The notes beneath the pieces are model-generated. The model was given only the letters and a program-made list of their open reading frames with translations, was not told the DNA's origin and did not search any database. Source: RGIG5579 sp045602025 (GTDB taxonomy: Bacteria; Bacillota; Clostridia; Oscillospirales; SIG627). Taken from it: a stretch of 43,825 bases of DNA. The position numbers and the translations under genes are program-made. The stretch lies in assembly GCA_045602025.1 (NCBI GenBank), contig JAZSAT010000041.1, forward strand, positions 1 through 43,825, written 5' to 3'. Below, piece after piece: positions 1 through 8,646 of the stretch. Every line of letters begins with the position of its first letter. Within the stretch, counting starts at the first letter, position 1.

Positions 1-2
1 AA

Positions 3-1112
3 CAGGAGCTTACTTCTCGTCTTGGTGATGTGGGTAAAAAGCTTCATACTGCCCGCAGCCGTAACGACCAAGTAGCTCTCGATATCAGAATGTATTTAAG
101 AGAAGAAATCGAGGCAATCGATTTACTTGTTAAGGAACTGATCAAGGTTATTTGTGATAAGGCTGAGGCGTATACTGAGTTCATTTTGCCCGGCTACACC
201 CACCTTCAGCGTGCACAGCCCATTTCCTTCGGTCATCATTTAATGGCGTATGGGATGATGCTTCTTCGAGATCTTGAGAGACTCTCCGATTGCAAAAAGA
301 GAATGAATTTTTCTCCTATCGGTGCCTGCGCTCTCGCCGGTACCACTTATGATACCGACCGTGTGTTTGAAGCAAAAAAGCTTTCTTTTGATGGCATTTG
401 CTTGAATTCTTTGGATGCAGTTTCCGACCGTGATTTTTGCGTAGAATTGATGAGCGCGCTTTCCGTTCTGATGATGCATCTTTCCCGTTTTTCCGAAGAG
501 ATTATTCTTTGGTCGAGCTGGGAGTTTAAGTTTATTGATCTGTCTGATGATTTTACAACCGGCTCTTCTATTATGCCACAGAAAAAAAATCCCGATATTG
601 CTGAGCTCGTTCGTGGGAAAACAGGCAGAGTTTACGGTGATCTTTTTGCACTTCTTACTACACTAAAGGGACTTCCCCTTGCTTACAATAAGGATATGCA
701 GGAAGATAAAGAAAATGTTTTTGATGCTTGTGATACCGTGAAAATGTGTGTTGAGGTCTTTACAGGTATGCTTTCGGGTATGAAAGCCAATCGCGAGCGT
801 ATGAAGAGTGCTGCCCAGGGCGGCTTTATCAATGCTACCGATCTTGCTGACTATCTTGTAAAAAAAGGTCTTCCTTTCCGCACTGCTTATAAAATCTCAG
901 GTCAAATCGTTGCTTTTTGCATTCAAAACGGCAAAGTACTTGAGAGTATGACCGTTGCTGAATACAAGAATTTCAGCGACCTGATTGAAGAAGATGTTTT
1001 TGAAGATATTGACCTTGTTACCTGCGTTAAGAAAAGAATCAGCGAAGGCGGCACTTCTTTTGAGTCTGTGAAAAAACAGATTGCCTATGCGAAAGAGAGG
1101 ATCGCAAAATGA
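3..1112 (+). CDS. argH: Argininosuccinate lyase, 5'-truncated by the window edge
   Basis: Last step of arginine synthesis: splits argininosuccinate into arginine and fumarate, in the cytoplasm. The reading frame is open from base 3, so the first 100 or so residues lie outside the window; a GTG at position 30 lies inside the conserved segment and is not the start. Seen directly: the HTARSRNDQ signature, GYTHLQRAQP (holding the family's catalytic histidine), and the flexible signature loop GSSIMPQKKNPD with the catalytic serine. The C-terminal part is complete and ends in an ATGA overlap with argC, so the two are translationally coupled. It heads the visible part of an arg operon; argG is expected upstream but is not in view. 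Confidence 0.97.
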   Translation, partial: QELTSRLGDVGKKLHTARSRNDQVALDIRMYLREEIEAIDLLVKELIKVICDKAEAYTEFILPGYTHLQRAQPISFGHHLMAYGMMLLRDLERLSDCKKRMNFSPIGACALAGTTYDTDRVFEAKKLSFDGICLNSLDAVSDRDFCVELMSALSVLMMHLSRFSEEIILWSSWEFKFIDLSDDFTTGSSIMPQKKNPDIAELVRGKTGRVYGDLFALLTTLKGLPLAYNKDMQEDKENVFDACDTVKMCVEVFTGMLSGMKANRERMKSAAQGGFINATDLADYLVKKGLPFRTAYKISGQIVAFCIQNGKVLESMTVAEYKNFSDLIEEDVFEDIDLVTCVKKRISEGGTSFESVKKQIAYAKERIAK

Positions 1113-2032
1113 AAAAGGTATTTATTGACGGTTCTGCCGGAACAACAGGTCTTCGGATTCATGAGCGATTGGCAGAAAGAAAGGATCTAACAGTTGTCAC
1201 TCTTTCTGACGATAAACGAAAAGATCCTATGTATCGCAAGGAAGCGTTAAACGAGTCCGACATTGCGTTTCTTTGCCTTCCCGACGCTGCGGCAGTAGAG
1301 GCGGTTGCTCTTCTTGAAAATCCTGACACCGTGATTATCGATACATCTACTGCGCATCGTACCGATCCCGCTTGGACTTACGGTTTTCCTGAAATTCTCG
1401 GATTCAGAGATAAAATCAAGAATTCCAAGAGAATTGCAAATCCCGGATGTCATGCCAGTGGCTTTGTCGCTTTGATCGCTCCTCTTGTTGAGCACGGTCT
1501 TTTGATGAGTAATATGAATCTCTCTTGTTTTTCCTTGACCGGTTATTCAGGCGGCGGCAAAAAAATGATTGCTGAATATGAAAGTGCGGACCGAAGCTCT
1601 TTATTTGATGGCCCGAGAGCATATGCTCTTTCACAAAAGCATAAGCACCTTCCCGAAATGAAAAAGGTGTGTGGTCTTGAAAACTTACCGATCTTTTCAC
1701 CGATCGTTGCTCCGTTTTACAGCGGTATGGAGGTTTCGGTTCCTCTGTTTGCATCGGATCTGAAATGCTCCAAGGAAGAGATTGAGAAGTTTTTTGCAGA
1801 TTACTTCAAAGACGGCCTTGTAAAATTTGTTTCTGAAAACTGCGAAGACGGTTTCCTGTCTTCTTCTGCCTTGTCCGGAAAGGATAATATGGAAATTTCG
1901 GTAACGGGAAATAGTGAAAGGATCGTTCTTGTATCCCGTTTTGATAATTTGGGTAAGGGAGCCAGCGGTGCTGCAATTCAAAATATGAATATCTTACTTG
2001 GAGTTTCGGAAGATACGGGACTTTGTACCTGA
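1109..2032 (+). CDS. argC: N-acetyl-gamma-glutamyl-phosphate reductase (short, type 2 form)
   Basis: Reduces N-acetylglutamyl phosphate to the semialdehyde with NADPH, third step of the acetylated ornithine pathway. The N-terminus (VFIDGSAGTTGLRIHERL) carries the nucleotide-binding loop, and NPGCHASGF carries the catalytic cysteine at residue 114. At 307 residues it matches the shorter AGPR type 2 group rather than the roughly 345-residue type 1 enzymes usual in Bacillus. It overlaps argH by four bases (ATGA). The downstream argJ begins 11 bases after its stop codon. Function is secure; the type assignment rests on length and the N-terminal sequence. Confidence 0.95.
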   Translation: MKKVFIDGSAGTTGLRIHERLAERKDLTVVTLSDDKRKDPMYRKEALNESDIAFLCLPDAAAVEAVALLENPDTVIIDTSTAHRTDPAWTYGFPEILGFRDKIKNSKRIANPGCHASGFVALIAPLVEHGLLMSNMNLSCFSLTGYSGGGKKMIAEYESADRSSLFDGPRAYALSQKHKHLPEMKKVCGLENLPIFSPIVAPFYSGMEVSVPLFASDLKCSKEEIEKFFADYFKDGLVKFVSENCEDGFLSSSALSGKDNMEISVTGNSERIVLVSRFDNLGKGASGAAIQNMNILLGVSEDTGLCT

Positions 2033-2043
2033 TGGAGGATAAT

Positions 2044-3258
2044 ATGAAATTGATTTCCGGCGGTGTTTGTGCCGCAAAAGGTTTTTTAGCAAGCGGCATT
2101 CATTGTGGGATCCGCAAAAATCGAACAAAGCGCGATCTTGCGCTGATCTATAGCAAAACGCCCTGTAACGGTGCAGCTGTCTACACAACAAATCTTGTAA
2201 AAGGTGCGCCTTTGAGCGTGACGAAAAAGCATCTTGAAAATGGCTTTGCCAATGCAATTATTTGTAACAGCGGCAATGCAAACACATGCAACGCTGATGG
2301 AATTCAAGTAGCTGAACAGATGTGTGATATGACCGCAAGTGCCCTTGGAATTTCTTCTGATGATGTTTTGGTTGCATCTACCGGAGTGATCGGTCAGTCC
2401 TTGAGCGTTGAACCGATTGCAAAAGGTCTTTCCGATCTGGTTGCAAATCTTTCTGAAAATGGCAGTGAATTTGCTGCAGAAGGAATTATGACCACCGATC
2501 TTGCAAAGAAAGAAGTTGCGGTAGAATTTGAACTCGACGGGAAAATCTGTCATATCGGCGGTATTGCTAAGGGAAGCGGTATGATCCATCCCAATATGGC
2601 CACGATGCTTGTTTTCATTACTTCCGATGTGGCAATCTCTTCAGATATGTTACAAAAAGCACTCTCAAGTGATATAAAAAATACCTTCAATATGATTAGC
2701 GTTGATGGAGATACTTCCACAAACGACAATGTAATTGTTCTTGCAAACGGTCTCGCAGGAAACAAGGAGATCGCTTCTGAAGGAGAGGCTTTTAACACAT
2801 TTATGAAGGCATTAAACACGGTCAACATCGGCCTTTGCCGTATGATCGCTTCCGATGGGGAAGGAGCAACCAAGCTTCTTGAATGCCGTGTGGTAGGCGC
2901 AGATTCTGAATGTACAGCAAAAACCGTTGCCAAAAGCGTGATTTGCTCGAGCCTGTTGAAGGCTGCTATGTTCGGTGCTGATGCCAACTGGGGAAGAGTT
3001 TTATGTGCGATTGGTTACAGCGGTGCAGATGTTGATGTATCAAAGGTTTCTGTTTCCTTCTGTAGTGAAAAAGGTGAGATTCTCGTTTGCGAAAACGGAG
3101 CAGGTGTTGCTTTTTCGGAAGAAAAAGCAAAGGAAATTCTCCTTGAAAAAGAGATCCAAATTTTAGTTTCTCTTGGTGATGGAGCATTTACTTCCTCTGC
3201 CTGGGGATGTGATCTTACTTACGATTATGTAAAAATCAACGGTGACTACCGAACTTAA
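2044..3258 (+). CDS. argJ: Bifunctional ornithine acetyltransferase / N-acetylglutamate synthase
   Basis: Moves the acetyl group from N-acetylornithine to glutamate, so the pathway runs as a cycle; many family members can also use acetyl-CoA. The start at 2044 is chosen because GGAGG at 2034-2038 lies five bases before it and the protein then begins MKLISGGVCAAKGF as the family does; an in-frame TTG at 2023 would start inside argC. KGSGMIHPNMATML holds the self-cleavage site, with Thr187 as the new N-terminal nucleophile of the beta chain. Length 404 is normal for ArgJ. Its presence explains why no argE is needed in this cluster. Whether it is bifunctional cannot be read from sequence alone. 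Confidence 0.96.
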   Translation: MKLISGGVCAAKGFLASGIHCGIRKNRTKRDLALIYSKTPCNGAAVYTTNLVKGAPLSVTKKHLENGFANAIICNSGNANTCNADGIQVAEQMCDMTASALGISSDDVLVASTGVIGQSLSVEPIAKGLSDLVANLSENGSEFAAEGIMTTDLAKKEVAVEFELDGKICHIGGIAKGSGMIHPNMATMLVFITSDVAISSDMLQKALSSDIKNTFNMISVDGDTSTNDNVIVLANGLAGNKEIASEGEAFNTFMKALNTVNIGLCRMIASDGEGATKLLECRVVGADSECTAKTVAKSVICSSLLKAAMFGADANWGRVLCAIGYSGADVDVSKVSVSFCSEKGEILVCENGAGVAFSEEKAKEILLEKEIQILVSLGDGAFTSSAWGCDLTYDYVKINGDYRT

Positions 3259-3268
3259 GGAGCTTTAA

Positions 3269-4132
3269 ATGGATGTAAATATTTCTAATGCAGTTCGCGC
3301 CGAAATGCTGACACAGGCACTGCCTTACATCAAGCGTTACAACAACAAGATCGTTGTTGTGAAATACGGCGGAAATGCAATGATCGACGATACGCTGAAA
3401 ATGCAGGTTATGGAAGATGTAGCTCTTCTTTGGCTGATTGGAGTAAAAATTGTACTTGTTCACGGCGGCGGTCCCGAGATCAGCGAAATGATGGCAAAGC
3501 TTGGCAAGAAGACACAGTTTATCGACGGCCTTCGCGTTACCGATAAGGAAACAGTAGATATTGCTCAGATGGTTCTTGCGGGCAAAGTAAATAAAACCCT
3601 TGTAAATCTTCTCGAATCCAAGGGAGGAAAGGCAATGGGCATTTCCGGAATGGACGGAAGACTGATTGAGGCGAAGATTAAAGACGAGAGATTGGGTTTT
3701 GTCGGCCAGATCACCAAGATCAATATTTCACCTGTGGTTGATCTTCTTGAGAAGAACTATATCCCTGTAATTTCCACAATCGGTTGTGATCTGGAAGGAA
3801 ACTCTTACAACATTAACGGAGATACTGCTGCTGCATATATTGCCGGTGCTCTTGGTGCTGAAAGACTGATTATGATGACTGATATTGCCGGTATTCTCAG
3901 AGATAAGGATGATCCTTCCTCCTTAATTCATTATGTCAGCGTAAAAGAAGCTGACGAATTGAAAAAAGAGGGAATCGTTTCCGGCGGTATGATTCCGAAG
4001 GTTGAGTGCTGTGTGGAAGCTATTCGTGAAGGCGTAAAGAATGTTGTTATCATGGATGGCAGAGTGCCTCACTCGATTTTGATGGAGCTTTTGACCGACG
4101 AGGGTGCCGGTACTATGGTAACAGGAGATTGA
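3269..4132 (+). CDS. argB: N-acetylglutamate kinase
   Basis: Phosphorylates N-acetylglutamate with ATP; usually the arginine-sensitive control point in bacteria using the ArgJ cycle. Amino acid kinase fold: KYGGNAM near residue 35 (phosphate-binding lysine and glycines), LVHGGGPEIS (substrate loop), and NINGDTAAAYIAGALGAERLIMMTDI in the ATP-binding half (quoted in parts: NINGDTAAAY, then MMTDI). The N-terminal helix before the kinase core is consistent with the hexameric, arginine-inhibited form, but this is inference. AAGGAG at 3257-3262 overlaps the argJ stop codon and gives a firm start. The argD start follows after one base. Confidence 0.96.
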   Translation: MDVNISNAVRAEMLTQALPYIKRYNNKIVVVKYGGNAMIDDTLKMQVMEDVALLWLIGVKIVLVHGGGPEISEMMAKLGKKTQFIDGLRVTDKETVDIAQMVLAGKVNKTLVNLLESKGGKAMGISGMDGRLIEAKIKDERLGFVGQITKINISPVVDLLEKNYIPVISTIGCDLEGNSYNINGDTAAAYIAGALGAERLIMMTDIAGILRDKDDPSSLIHYVSVKEADELKKEGIVSGGMIPKVECCVEAIREGVKNVVIMDGRVPHSILMELLTDEGAGTMVTGD

Positions 4133-4133
4133 A

Positions 4134-5306
4134 ATGGATTTCTTAAAAGAAAAAGATACAGAGTTTATTGCAAATACATATGCCCGTTTTCCTGTTTCCA
4201 TTCTTTCCGGAAAAGGATCTGTTGTCTTTGATGAAAAGGGAAAACGGTATATTGATATGGGATCCGGAATTGGTGTTACTTCTTTCGGTATTTCCGATGA
4301 CGCTTGGGTGAAGGCGATTACCGCTCAGCTTGGCAGAGTTCAGCATATGTCAAACCTTTACTATACCGAGCCTTGTGTCCGTTTAGCCGAGCTTCTTTGC
4401 AAAAGAACGGGACTTAAGAAGGTGTTCTTTTGTAATTCCGGTGCGGAAGCCAATGAATGCGTGATCAAAGCGGCAAGAAAATACGGTTATGAGAAAAAAG
4501 GCCCCGAGTATTTTAATATTATCACTCTTGAAAACAGCTTTCACGGAAGAACGATCACAACACTTGCCGCAACCGGACAGGATCATTTTCATAAAGACTT
4601 TTTACCCTTGACGCCCGGTTTCATTCATACCCCTGCAAACGATTTTGAGGCTTTAAAGAAAAAAGCACTTGAGAATAAGGTTTGTGCGATTATGATGGAA
4701 TGTGTTCAGGGTGAAGGCGGAGTCATTTCTCTGGATAGAGATTTTGTAACAAAAGTTTCTGAGTTTGCGAAGAAGGAAGATATCCTTTTGATCTTGGATG
4801 AGGTTCAGACCGGCAACGGACGGACCGGTGCTCTTTACGCATTTCAGAATTTTGATATTTTACCCGACCTTGTCAGCACTGCCAAAGGAATCGGCGGTGG
4901 TCTTCCGCTCGGTGCCGCAATGTTCGGTGAAAAAGTTGAAAATATCCTTTCTTTCGGTGATCACGGATCAACCTTCGGAGGTAACCCAATTGCTTGTGCA
5001 GGTGCAGTGAGCATTCTTGAAAGAATGGATGACGCGTTCCTTGCAGATGTAAGAAAAAAGAGTGAATATGTTTTTGCTGCTTTGACAGGAAAGCCCGGGA
5101 TTCGATCGGTAAGCGGTATGGGGCTTATGATCGGAATCGAAACGGAAAAGGATGGCAAATCTGTTGTAAAAAGATGTATTGAAAAGGGGCTTCTTTGCTT
5201 AACGGCGAAGAATAAAGTCCGTCTTCTGCCTGCTCTCAATATTCCCTTTGAAATTTTGGAAGAGGCTGTACAAATTATCCTTGATGTATGTTCTGAAAAG
5301 GAGTAA
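4134..5306 (+). CDS. argD: Acetylornithine aminotransferase
   Basis: PLP-dependent class III aminotransferase converting N-acetylglutamate semialdehyde to N-acetylornithine. Visible motifs: FFCNSGAEANECVIKAARK (PLP phosphate loop), SFHGRT, the LILDEVQTGNGRTG segment that contacts the cofactor, and STAKGIGGGLPLGA with the Schiff-base lysine. Length 390 is normal. The gene starts one base after the argB stop codon, with AGGAG within the end of argB serving as ribosome site, so it is translated from the same operon message. Family members can also act on succinyl-diaminopimelate; the arg context favours the arginine role. Confidence 0.96.
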   Translation: MDFLKEKDTEFIANTYARFPVSILSGKGSVVFDEKGKRYIDMGSGIGVTSFGISDDAWVKAITAQLGRVQHMSNLYYTEPCVRLAELLCKRTGLKKVFFCNSGAEANECVIKAARKYGYEKKGPEYFNIITLENSFHGRTITTLAATGQDHFHKDFLPLTPGFIHTPANDFEALKKKALENKVCAIMMECVQGEGGVISLDRDFVTKVSEFAKKEDILLILDEVQTGNGRTGALYAFQNFDILPDLVSTAKGIGGGLPLGAAMFGEKVENILSFGDHGSTFGGNPIACAGAVSILERMDDAFLADVRKKSEYVFAALTGKPGIRSVSGMGLMIGIETEKDGKSVVKRCIEKGLLCLTAKNKVRLLPALNIPFEILEEAVQIILDVCSEKE

Positions 5307-5310
5307 GGAA

Positions 5311-6297
5311 ATGAATCTAAAAGGTAAAAGCTTTTTAAAATTAATTGATTTTTCGGCGGAAGAGATTGCGGGTCTTCTTGCGCTTTCTGCTCGCTTGAAA
5401 GAGGAAAAGAAAAAAGGAATTCCACACAAGCTTTGCGAGGGTAAAAATATTGCTCTTGTATTTGAAAAGTCGAGCACCAGAACGCGCTGTGCATTTGAAG
5501 TAGCAGGAGCGGATCTCGGTATGCACCCTGTTTATCTTGATCCTACCGGCTCTCAGCTTGGTAAAAAAGAAAGTATTGCCGATACCGCAAGAGTGCTTGG
5601 CCGTATGTTTGACGGAATTGAGTATCGTGGATTCGGTCAGGAGATCGTAGAAGAGCTTGCGCATTTTGCAGGTGTACCTGTCTGGAACGGTTTGACGAAT
5701 GAATTTCATCCTACTCAGATTCTCGCTGACTTTTTGACCATCCAAGAGCATTTTGGTGAGCTGAAAGGTAAAAAACTCGTCTATATGGGGGATGCCCGTT
5801 ATAACATGGGAAATTCCTTGATGATCGGATGCGCAAAAATGGGTATGCATTTTGTTGCCTGCGCGCCTAAAAAATATTTTCCCTCTGAAGAACTGCGCAA
5901 TACCGCTCTTGAAATTGCAAAAGAAAGCGGTGCTGTTCTTGAATTCATTGAAGATCCGAGTGTCGCTGTAAAAGATGCTCATGTCATTTATACCGATGTT
6001 TGGGTTTCTATGGGTGAACCGGATTCTGTTTGGGAAGAAAGAATCAAGGAATTGACTCCTTATCGTGTTACCAAAGAAATTATGGAGCTTGCCGGCAGTC
6101 AGTGCAGATTTATGCATTGCCTTCCTGCCTTCCACGATTTGAAAACCAAGGTAGGAAAAGAAATTTTTGATAAATTCGGTATTGATTGTATGGAAGTTAC
6201 CGACGAAGTGTTTGAAAGTGAAGCGTCCATCGTTTTCGATGAGGCGGAAAACCGTATGCACACCATCAAAGCGGTCATGGCAGCGACACTTGCTTAA
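5311..6297 (+). CDS. argF: Ornithine carbamoyltransferase
   Basis: Makes citrulline from ornithine and carbamoyl phosphate. The carbamoyl-phosphate loop SSTRTR, the HPTQILADFLT segment and the ornithine-side HCLPAFHD signature with the reactive cysteine are all present, giving a complete catalytic set; the 328-residue length fits. Start at 5311 is preferred over in-frame upstream codons because the protein then begins MNLKGKSFLKLIDF and AAGGAG lies just upstream, overlapping the argD end. It is the last gene of the arg cluster. No transcription terminator is obvious after it; instead a promoter for metY overlaps its last codons. No carAB is in the window. Confidence 0.96.
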   Translation: MNLKGKSFLKLIDFSAEEIAGLLALSARLKEEKKKGIPHKLCEGKNIALVFEKSSTRTRCAFEVAGADLGMHPVYLDPTGSQLGKKESIADTARVLGRMFDGIEYRGFGQEIVEELAHFAGVPVWNGLTNEFHPTQILADFLTIQEHFGELKGKKLVYMGDARYNMGNSLMIGCAKMGMHFVACAPKKYFPSEELRNTALEIAKESGAVLEFIEDPSVAVKDAHVIYTDVWVSMGEPDSVWEERIKELTPYRVTKEIMELAGSQCRFMHCLPAFHDLKTKVGKEIFDKFGIDCMEVTDEVFESEASIVFDEAENRMHTIKAVMAATLA

Positions 6298-6318
6298 TTT
6301 TCCGATTTGTGATATAAT
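6290..6318 (+). promoter_or_regulatory. Promoter of metY-metA
   Basis: TTGCTT at 6290-6295, a 17-base spacer, and TATAAT at 6313-6318 with an extended -10 (TGA before it). The -35 box lies inside the final codons of argF. The leader to the metY start is only about 20 bases, too short for a SAM riboswitch or T-box. Confidence 0.8.
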
Positions 6319-6346
6319 TTACACATAATATTTTGCGGAGGCAGAA

Positions 6347-7627
6347 ATGAAAAAAGGTATTGGTACAAAATGTGTTCAGGGCGGTTACCGTCCCGGTAAC
6401 GGTGAGCCCAGACAGATTCCGATTATTCAAAGTACAACATTTAAATATGCTACCGGTGATGCAATGGGCAAGCTTTTTGACCTTGAGGCAAGTGGATATT
6501 TTTATTCCCGTCTTCAGAATCCCACCTGTGACACGGTTGCTGCAAAAATTTGCGAAATGGAAGGCGGTACAGCTGCAATGCTGACTTCCTCCGGCCAGGC
6601 TGCAAATTTTCTTGCGATCTTCAATATTTGCTCATGCGGTGATCATTTTGTTTCTTTGGCTTCCATTTACGGCGGAACCTTCAACTTGTTTTCCGTTACA
6701 TTAAAACGCATGGGCATTGATGTTACTTTTGTAACGCCTGATTCTACCGATGAAGAGATTGCGGCAGCTTTTCGCCCCAATACAAAAGCTTTGTTTGGTG
6801 AGACCATTGCAAATCCTGCATTAAATGTACTTGATATTGAAAGATTTGCAAAAATCGCTCATAAATTCGGTGTTCCGCTGATCATTGATAATACTTTCCC
6901 TACGCCTGCAAATTGCAGACCGATTGAATGGGGAGCAGATATCGTGACCCATTCTACTACAAAGTACATGGACGGTCACGGCAGCTGTGTCGGCGGTGTC
7001 ATCGTTGATTCCGGTAAATTTGACTGGACCAAATATCCCGATCGTTTTCCCGGTCTTTGCACGCCTGATGAAAGCTATCACGGGATTACCTACACCGAAA
7101 GATTCGGTATTGAAGGTGCATATATTACGAAAGCTACCGCACAGCTGATGCGCGATCTTGGCGTTACTCCTGCTCCTATGAGCGCATATATTCTTAACCT
7201 CGGTCTTGAAAGCTTGCATGTGAGAATGAAACGCCACTGTGAAAGTGCACTTCGCATTGCGGAATTTCTTGAGAATCATGAAAAAGTCTCTTGGGTCGTT
7301 TATCCCGGTCTTCCTTCTTCCAAGGATTATGACCTTGCTCAAAAATACTTCCCGAACGGAACCTGTGGTGTCATTAGTTTTGGTGTAAAGGGCGGACGAG
7401 AAGCTGCAGCGGCCTTTATGGAAAAGCTTGAAATGATTGCCATTGAGACCCATGTTGCTGATGCCAGATCTTGCTGCTTGCATCCCGCTACCACAACGCA
7501 CCGTCAGTTAAGTGATCAGGAATTGAACGACTGTGGCGTCGGCCCCGACCTTGTTCGCTTATCTGTTGGTCTTGAGGATGCAGAGGATCTGATTTTTGAT
7601 ATTGAAAATGCCTTGAAAGGCATCTGA
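6347..7627 (+). CDS. metY: O-acetylhomoserine sulfhydrylase (Cys/Met metabolism PLP enzyme)
   Basis: PLP enzyme that condenses O-acetylhomoserine with sulfide to homocysteine, giving direct sulfhydrylation for methionine synthesis. The N-terminus TKCVQGGYRPGNGEPRQIPI, SRLQNPT, the SSGQAANF phosphate-loop region, IIDNTFPTPANCRP, and STTKYMDGHG with the PLP lysine place it in the MetY branch; 426 residues is MetY length, longer than MetB or MetC (near 380). GGAGG at 6337-6341 precedes the ATG. It is followed 14 bases later by metA under the same promoter. The MetA neighbour with acetyl-CoA specificity supports O-acetylhomoserine as substrate. Confidence 0.93.
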   Translation: MKKGIGTKCVQGGYRPGNGEPRQIPIIQSTTFKYATGDAMGKLFDLEASGYFYSRLQNPTCDTVAAKICEMEGGTAAMLTSSGQAANFLAIFNICSCGDHFVSLASIYGGTFNLFSVTLKRMGIDVTFVTPDSTDEEIAAAFRPNTKALFGETIANPALNVLDIERFAKIAHKFGVPLIIDNTFPTPANCRPIEWGADIVTHSTTKYMDGHGSCVGGVIVDSGKFDWTKYPDRFPGLCTPDESYHGITYTERFGIEGAYITKATAQLMRDLGVTPAPMSAYILNLGLESLHVRMKRHCESALRIAEFLENHEKVSWVVYPGLPSSKDYDLAQKYFPNGTCGVISFGVKGGREAAAAFMEKLEMIAIETHVADARSCCLHPATTTHRQLSDQELNDCGVGPDLVRLSVGLEDAEDLIFDIENALKGI

Positions 7628-7641
7628 TAAGGAGATTAAAT

Positions 7642-8565
7642 ATGCCGATTAAGATTCCGAACGACCTTCCGGCCGTTCAGACCTTGGCTAACGAAAACAT
7701 CTTTGTGATGACAGAGAATCGAGCAATCACACAGGATATTCGTCCTCTTAAGATTTTGCTGCTTAATCTTATGCCAAAAAAGATTGAGACAGAAACACAA
7801 ATTTCCCGTATTCTTGGTAATACTCCTCTTCAAATTGAACTCACTTTGATTCGTACTGCTACCCATTTATCACAAAACACGGATCAGGAACATCTCTTGT
7901 CGTTTTATAAGACCTTTGATGATGTTTCTGATGAGTATTATGACGGTATGATCATAACCGGAGCTCCTGTTGAACTTTTGGAGTTTGAAGATGTGGACTA
8001 TTGGCCTGAACTTTGCAAAATTATGGTCTGGAGCTTGACTCATGTTCACAGTGTAATGCATATTTGCTGGGGAGCCCAGGCCGGGCTTTATCATCATTAC
8101 GGTATCCAAAAATACCGACTTGATAAAAAGCTTTTCGGCGTTTTTCCGCACAAGGCAGATTATATGCATTCGATGCTTCTTCGCGGTTTTGACAATGTCT
8201 TTTATGTTCCTCATTCTCGTTATACAGCGGTGAAGAGAGAAGATGTAGAAGCGGTGCCCGAATTAAAGGTTCTCGCTTCTTCTGAGGAAGCAGGGATCCA
8301 TATTGTTTCTAAAAACGGTGGCAGACAGTTTTTTATTATGGGCCACGCAGAATATGACCCTTTGACTCTTGATGCTGAATATCGAAGAGACGCTTCGGCA
8401 GGTCTCGGTACGGCTCTTCCGCAAAATTATTACATTGATAACGATCCGGAAAAAGGCCCACTTGTAAATTGGAGAGCACACGGCAGTCTTCTTTTTATTA
8501 ATTGGTTGAATTATTTTGTCTACCAGTCAACCCCCTATGATCTGAATACACTTAGAGAGAAATAA
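7642..8565 (+). CDS. metA: Homoserine O-acetyltransferase (MetA family)
   Basis: Activates homoserine for methionine synthesis. It belongs to the MetA/HTS family (glutamine-amidotransferase-like fold), usually named homoserine O-succinyltransferase. The catalytic residues sit at standard positions: Lys47, Cys142 (MHICWGAQAG), His235 and Glu237 (MGHAEYDPLT). Residue 111 is Glu (ITGAPVE), the residue known from Bacillus cereus MetA to give acetyl-CoA rather than succinyl-CoA use; the E. coli enzyme has Gly there. So an acetyltransferase is inferred, matching metY. AAGGAG at 7629-7634 gives the start. Its stop codon lies inside the terminator stem. Confidence 0.94.
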   Translation: MPIKIPNDLPAVQTLANENIFVMTENRAITQDIRPLKILLLNLMPKKIETETQISRILGNTPLQIELTLIRTATHLSQNTDQEHLLSFYKTFDDVSDEYYDGMIITGAPVELLEFEDVDYWPELCKIMVWSLTHVHSVMHICWGAQAGLYHHYGIQKYRLDKKLFGVFPHKADYMHSMLLRGFDNVFYVPHSRYTAVKREDVEAVPELKVLASSEEAGIHIVSKNGGRQFFIMGHAEYDPLTLDAEYRRDASAGLGTALPQNYYIDNDPEKGPLVNWRAHGSLLFINWLNYFVYQSTPYDLNTLREK

Positions 8566-8593
8566 CAGGAATCTTTTCCTGTTATTTTTTTCT
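8561..8593 (+). terminator. Rho-independent terminator of metY-metA
   Basis: Ten-base-pair stem AATAACAGGA / TCCTGTTATT (8561-8570 with 8577-8586), six-base loop, then a T-rich tail. The metA stop codon TAA is part of the left arm. Confidence 0.88.
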
Positions 8594-8621
8594 TGTAATT
8601 TATTCGTTTTTTTGTTAGAAT
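8593..8621 (+). promoter_or_regulatory. Promoter of the sortase gene
   Basis: TTGTAA at 8593-8598, 17-base spacer, TAGAAT at 8616-8621 with TGT directly before it (extended -10). Starts right where the metA terminator ends. Confidence 0.75.
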
Positions 8622-8646
8622 GATCCTATAGGAGGAGGTGAAGTTT

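Noticed and set aside
6298..6346. SAM riboswitch or S-box before metY
   Set aside because: Only about 20 bases separate the likely transcription start from the ribosome site, with no conserved S-box elements.
5341..7501. Long minus-strand frames opposite argF and metY (306 and 226 codons)
   Set aside because: Both lie fully against genes with complete conserved motifs; composition is that of reverse-complemented coding sequence, with no ribosome sites.
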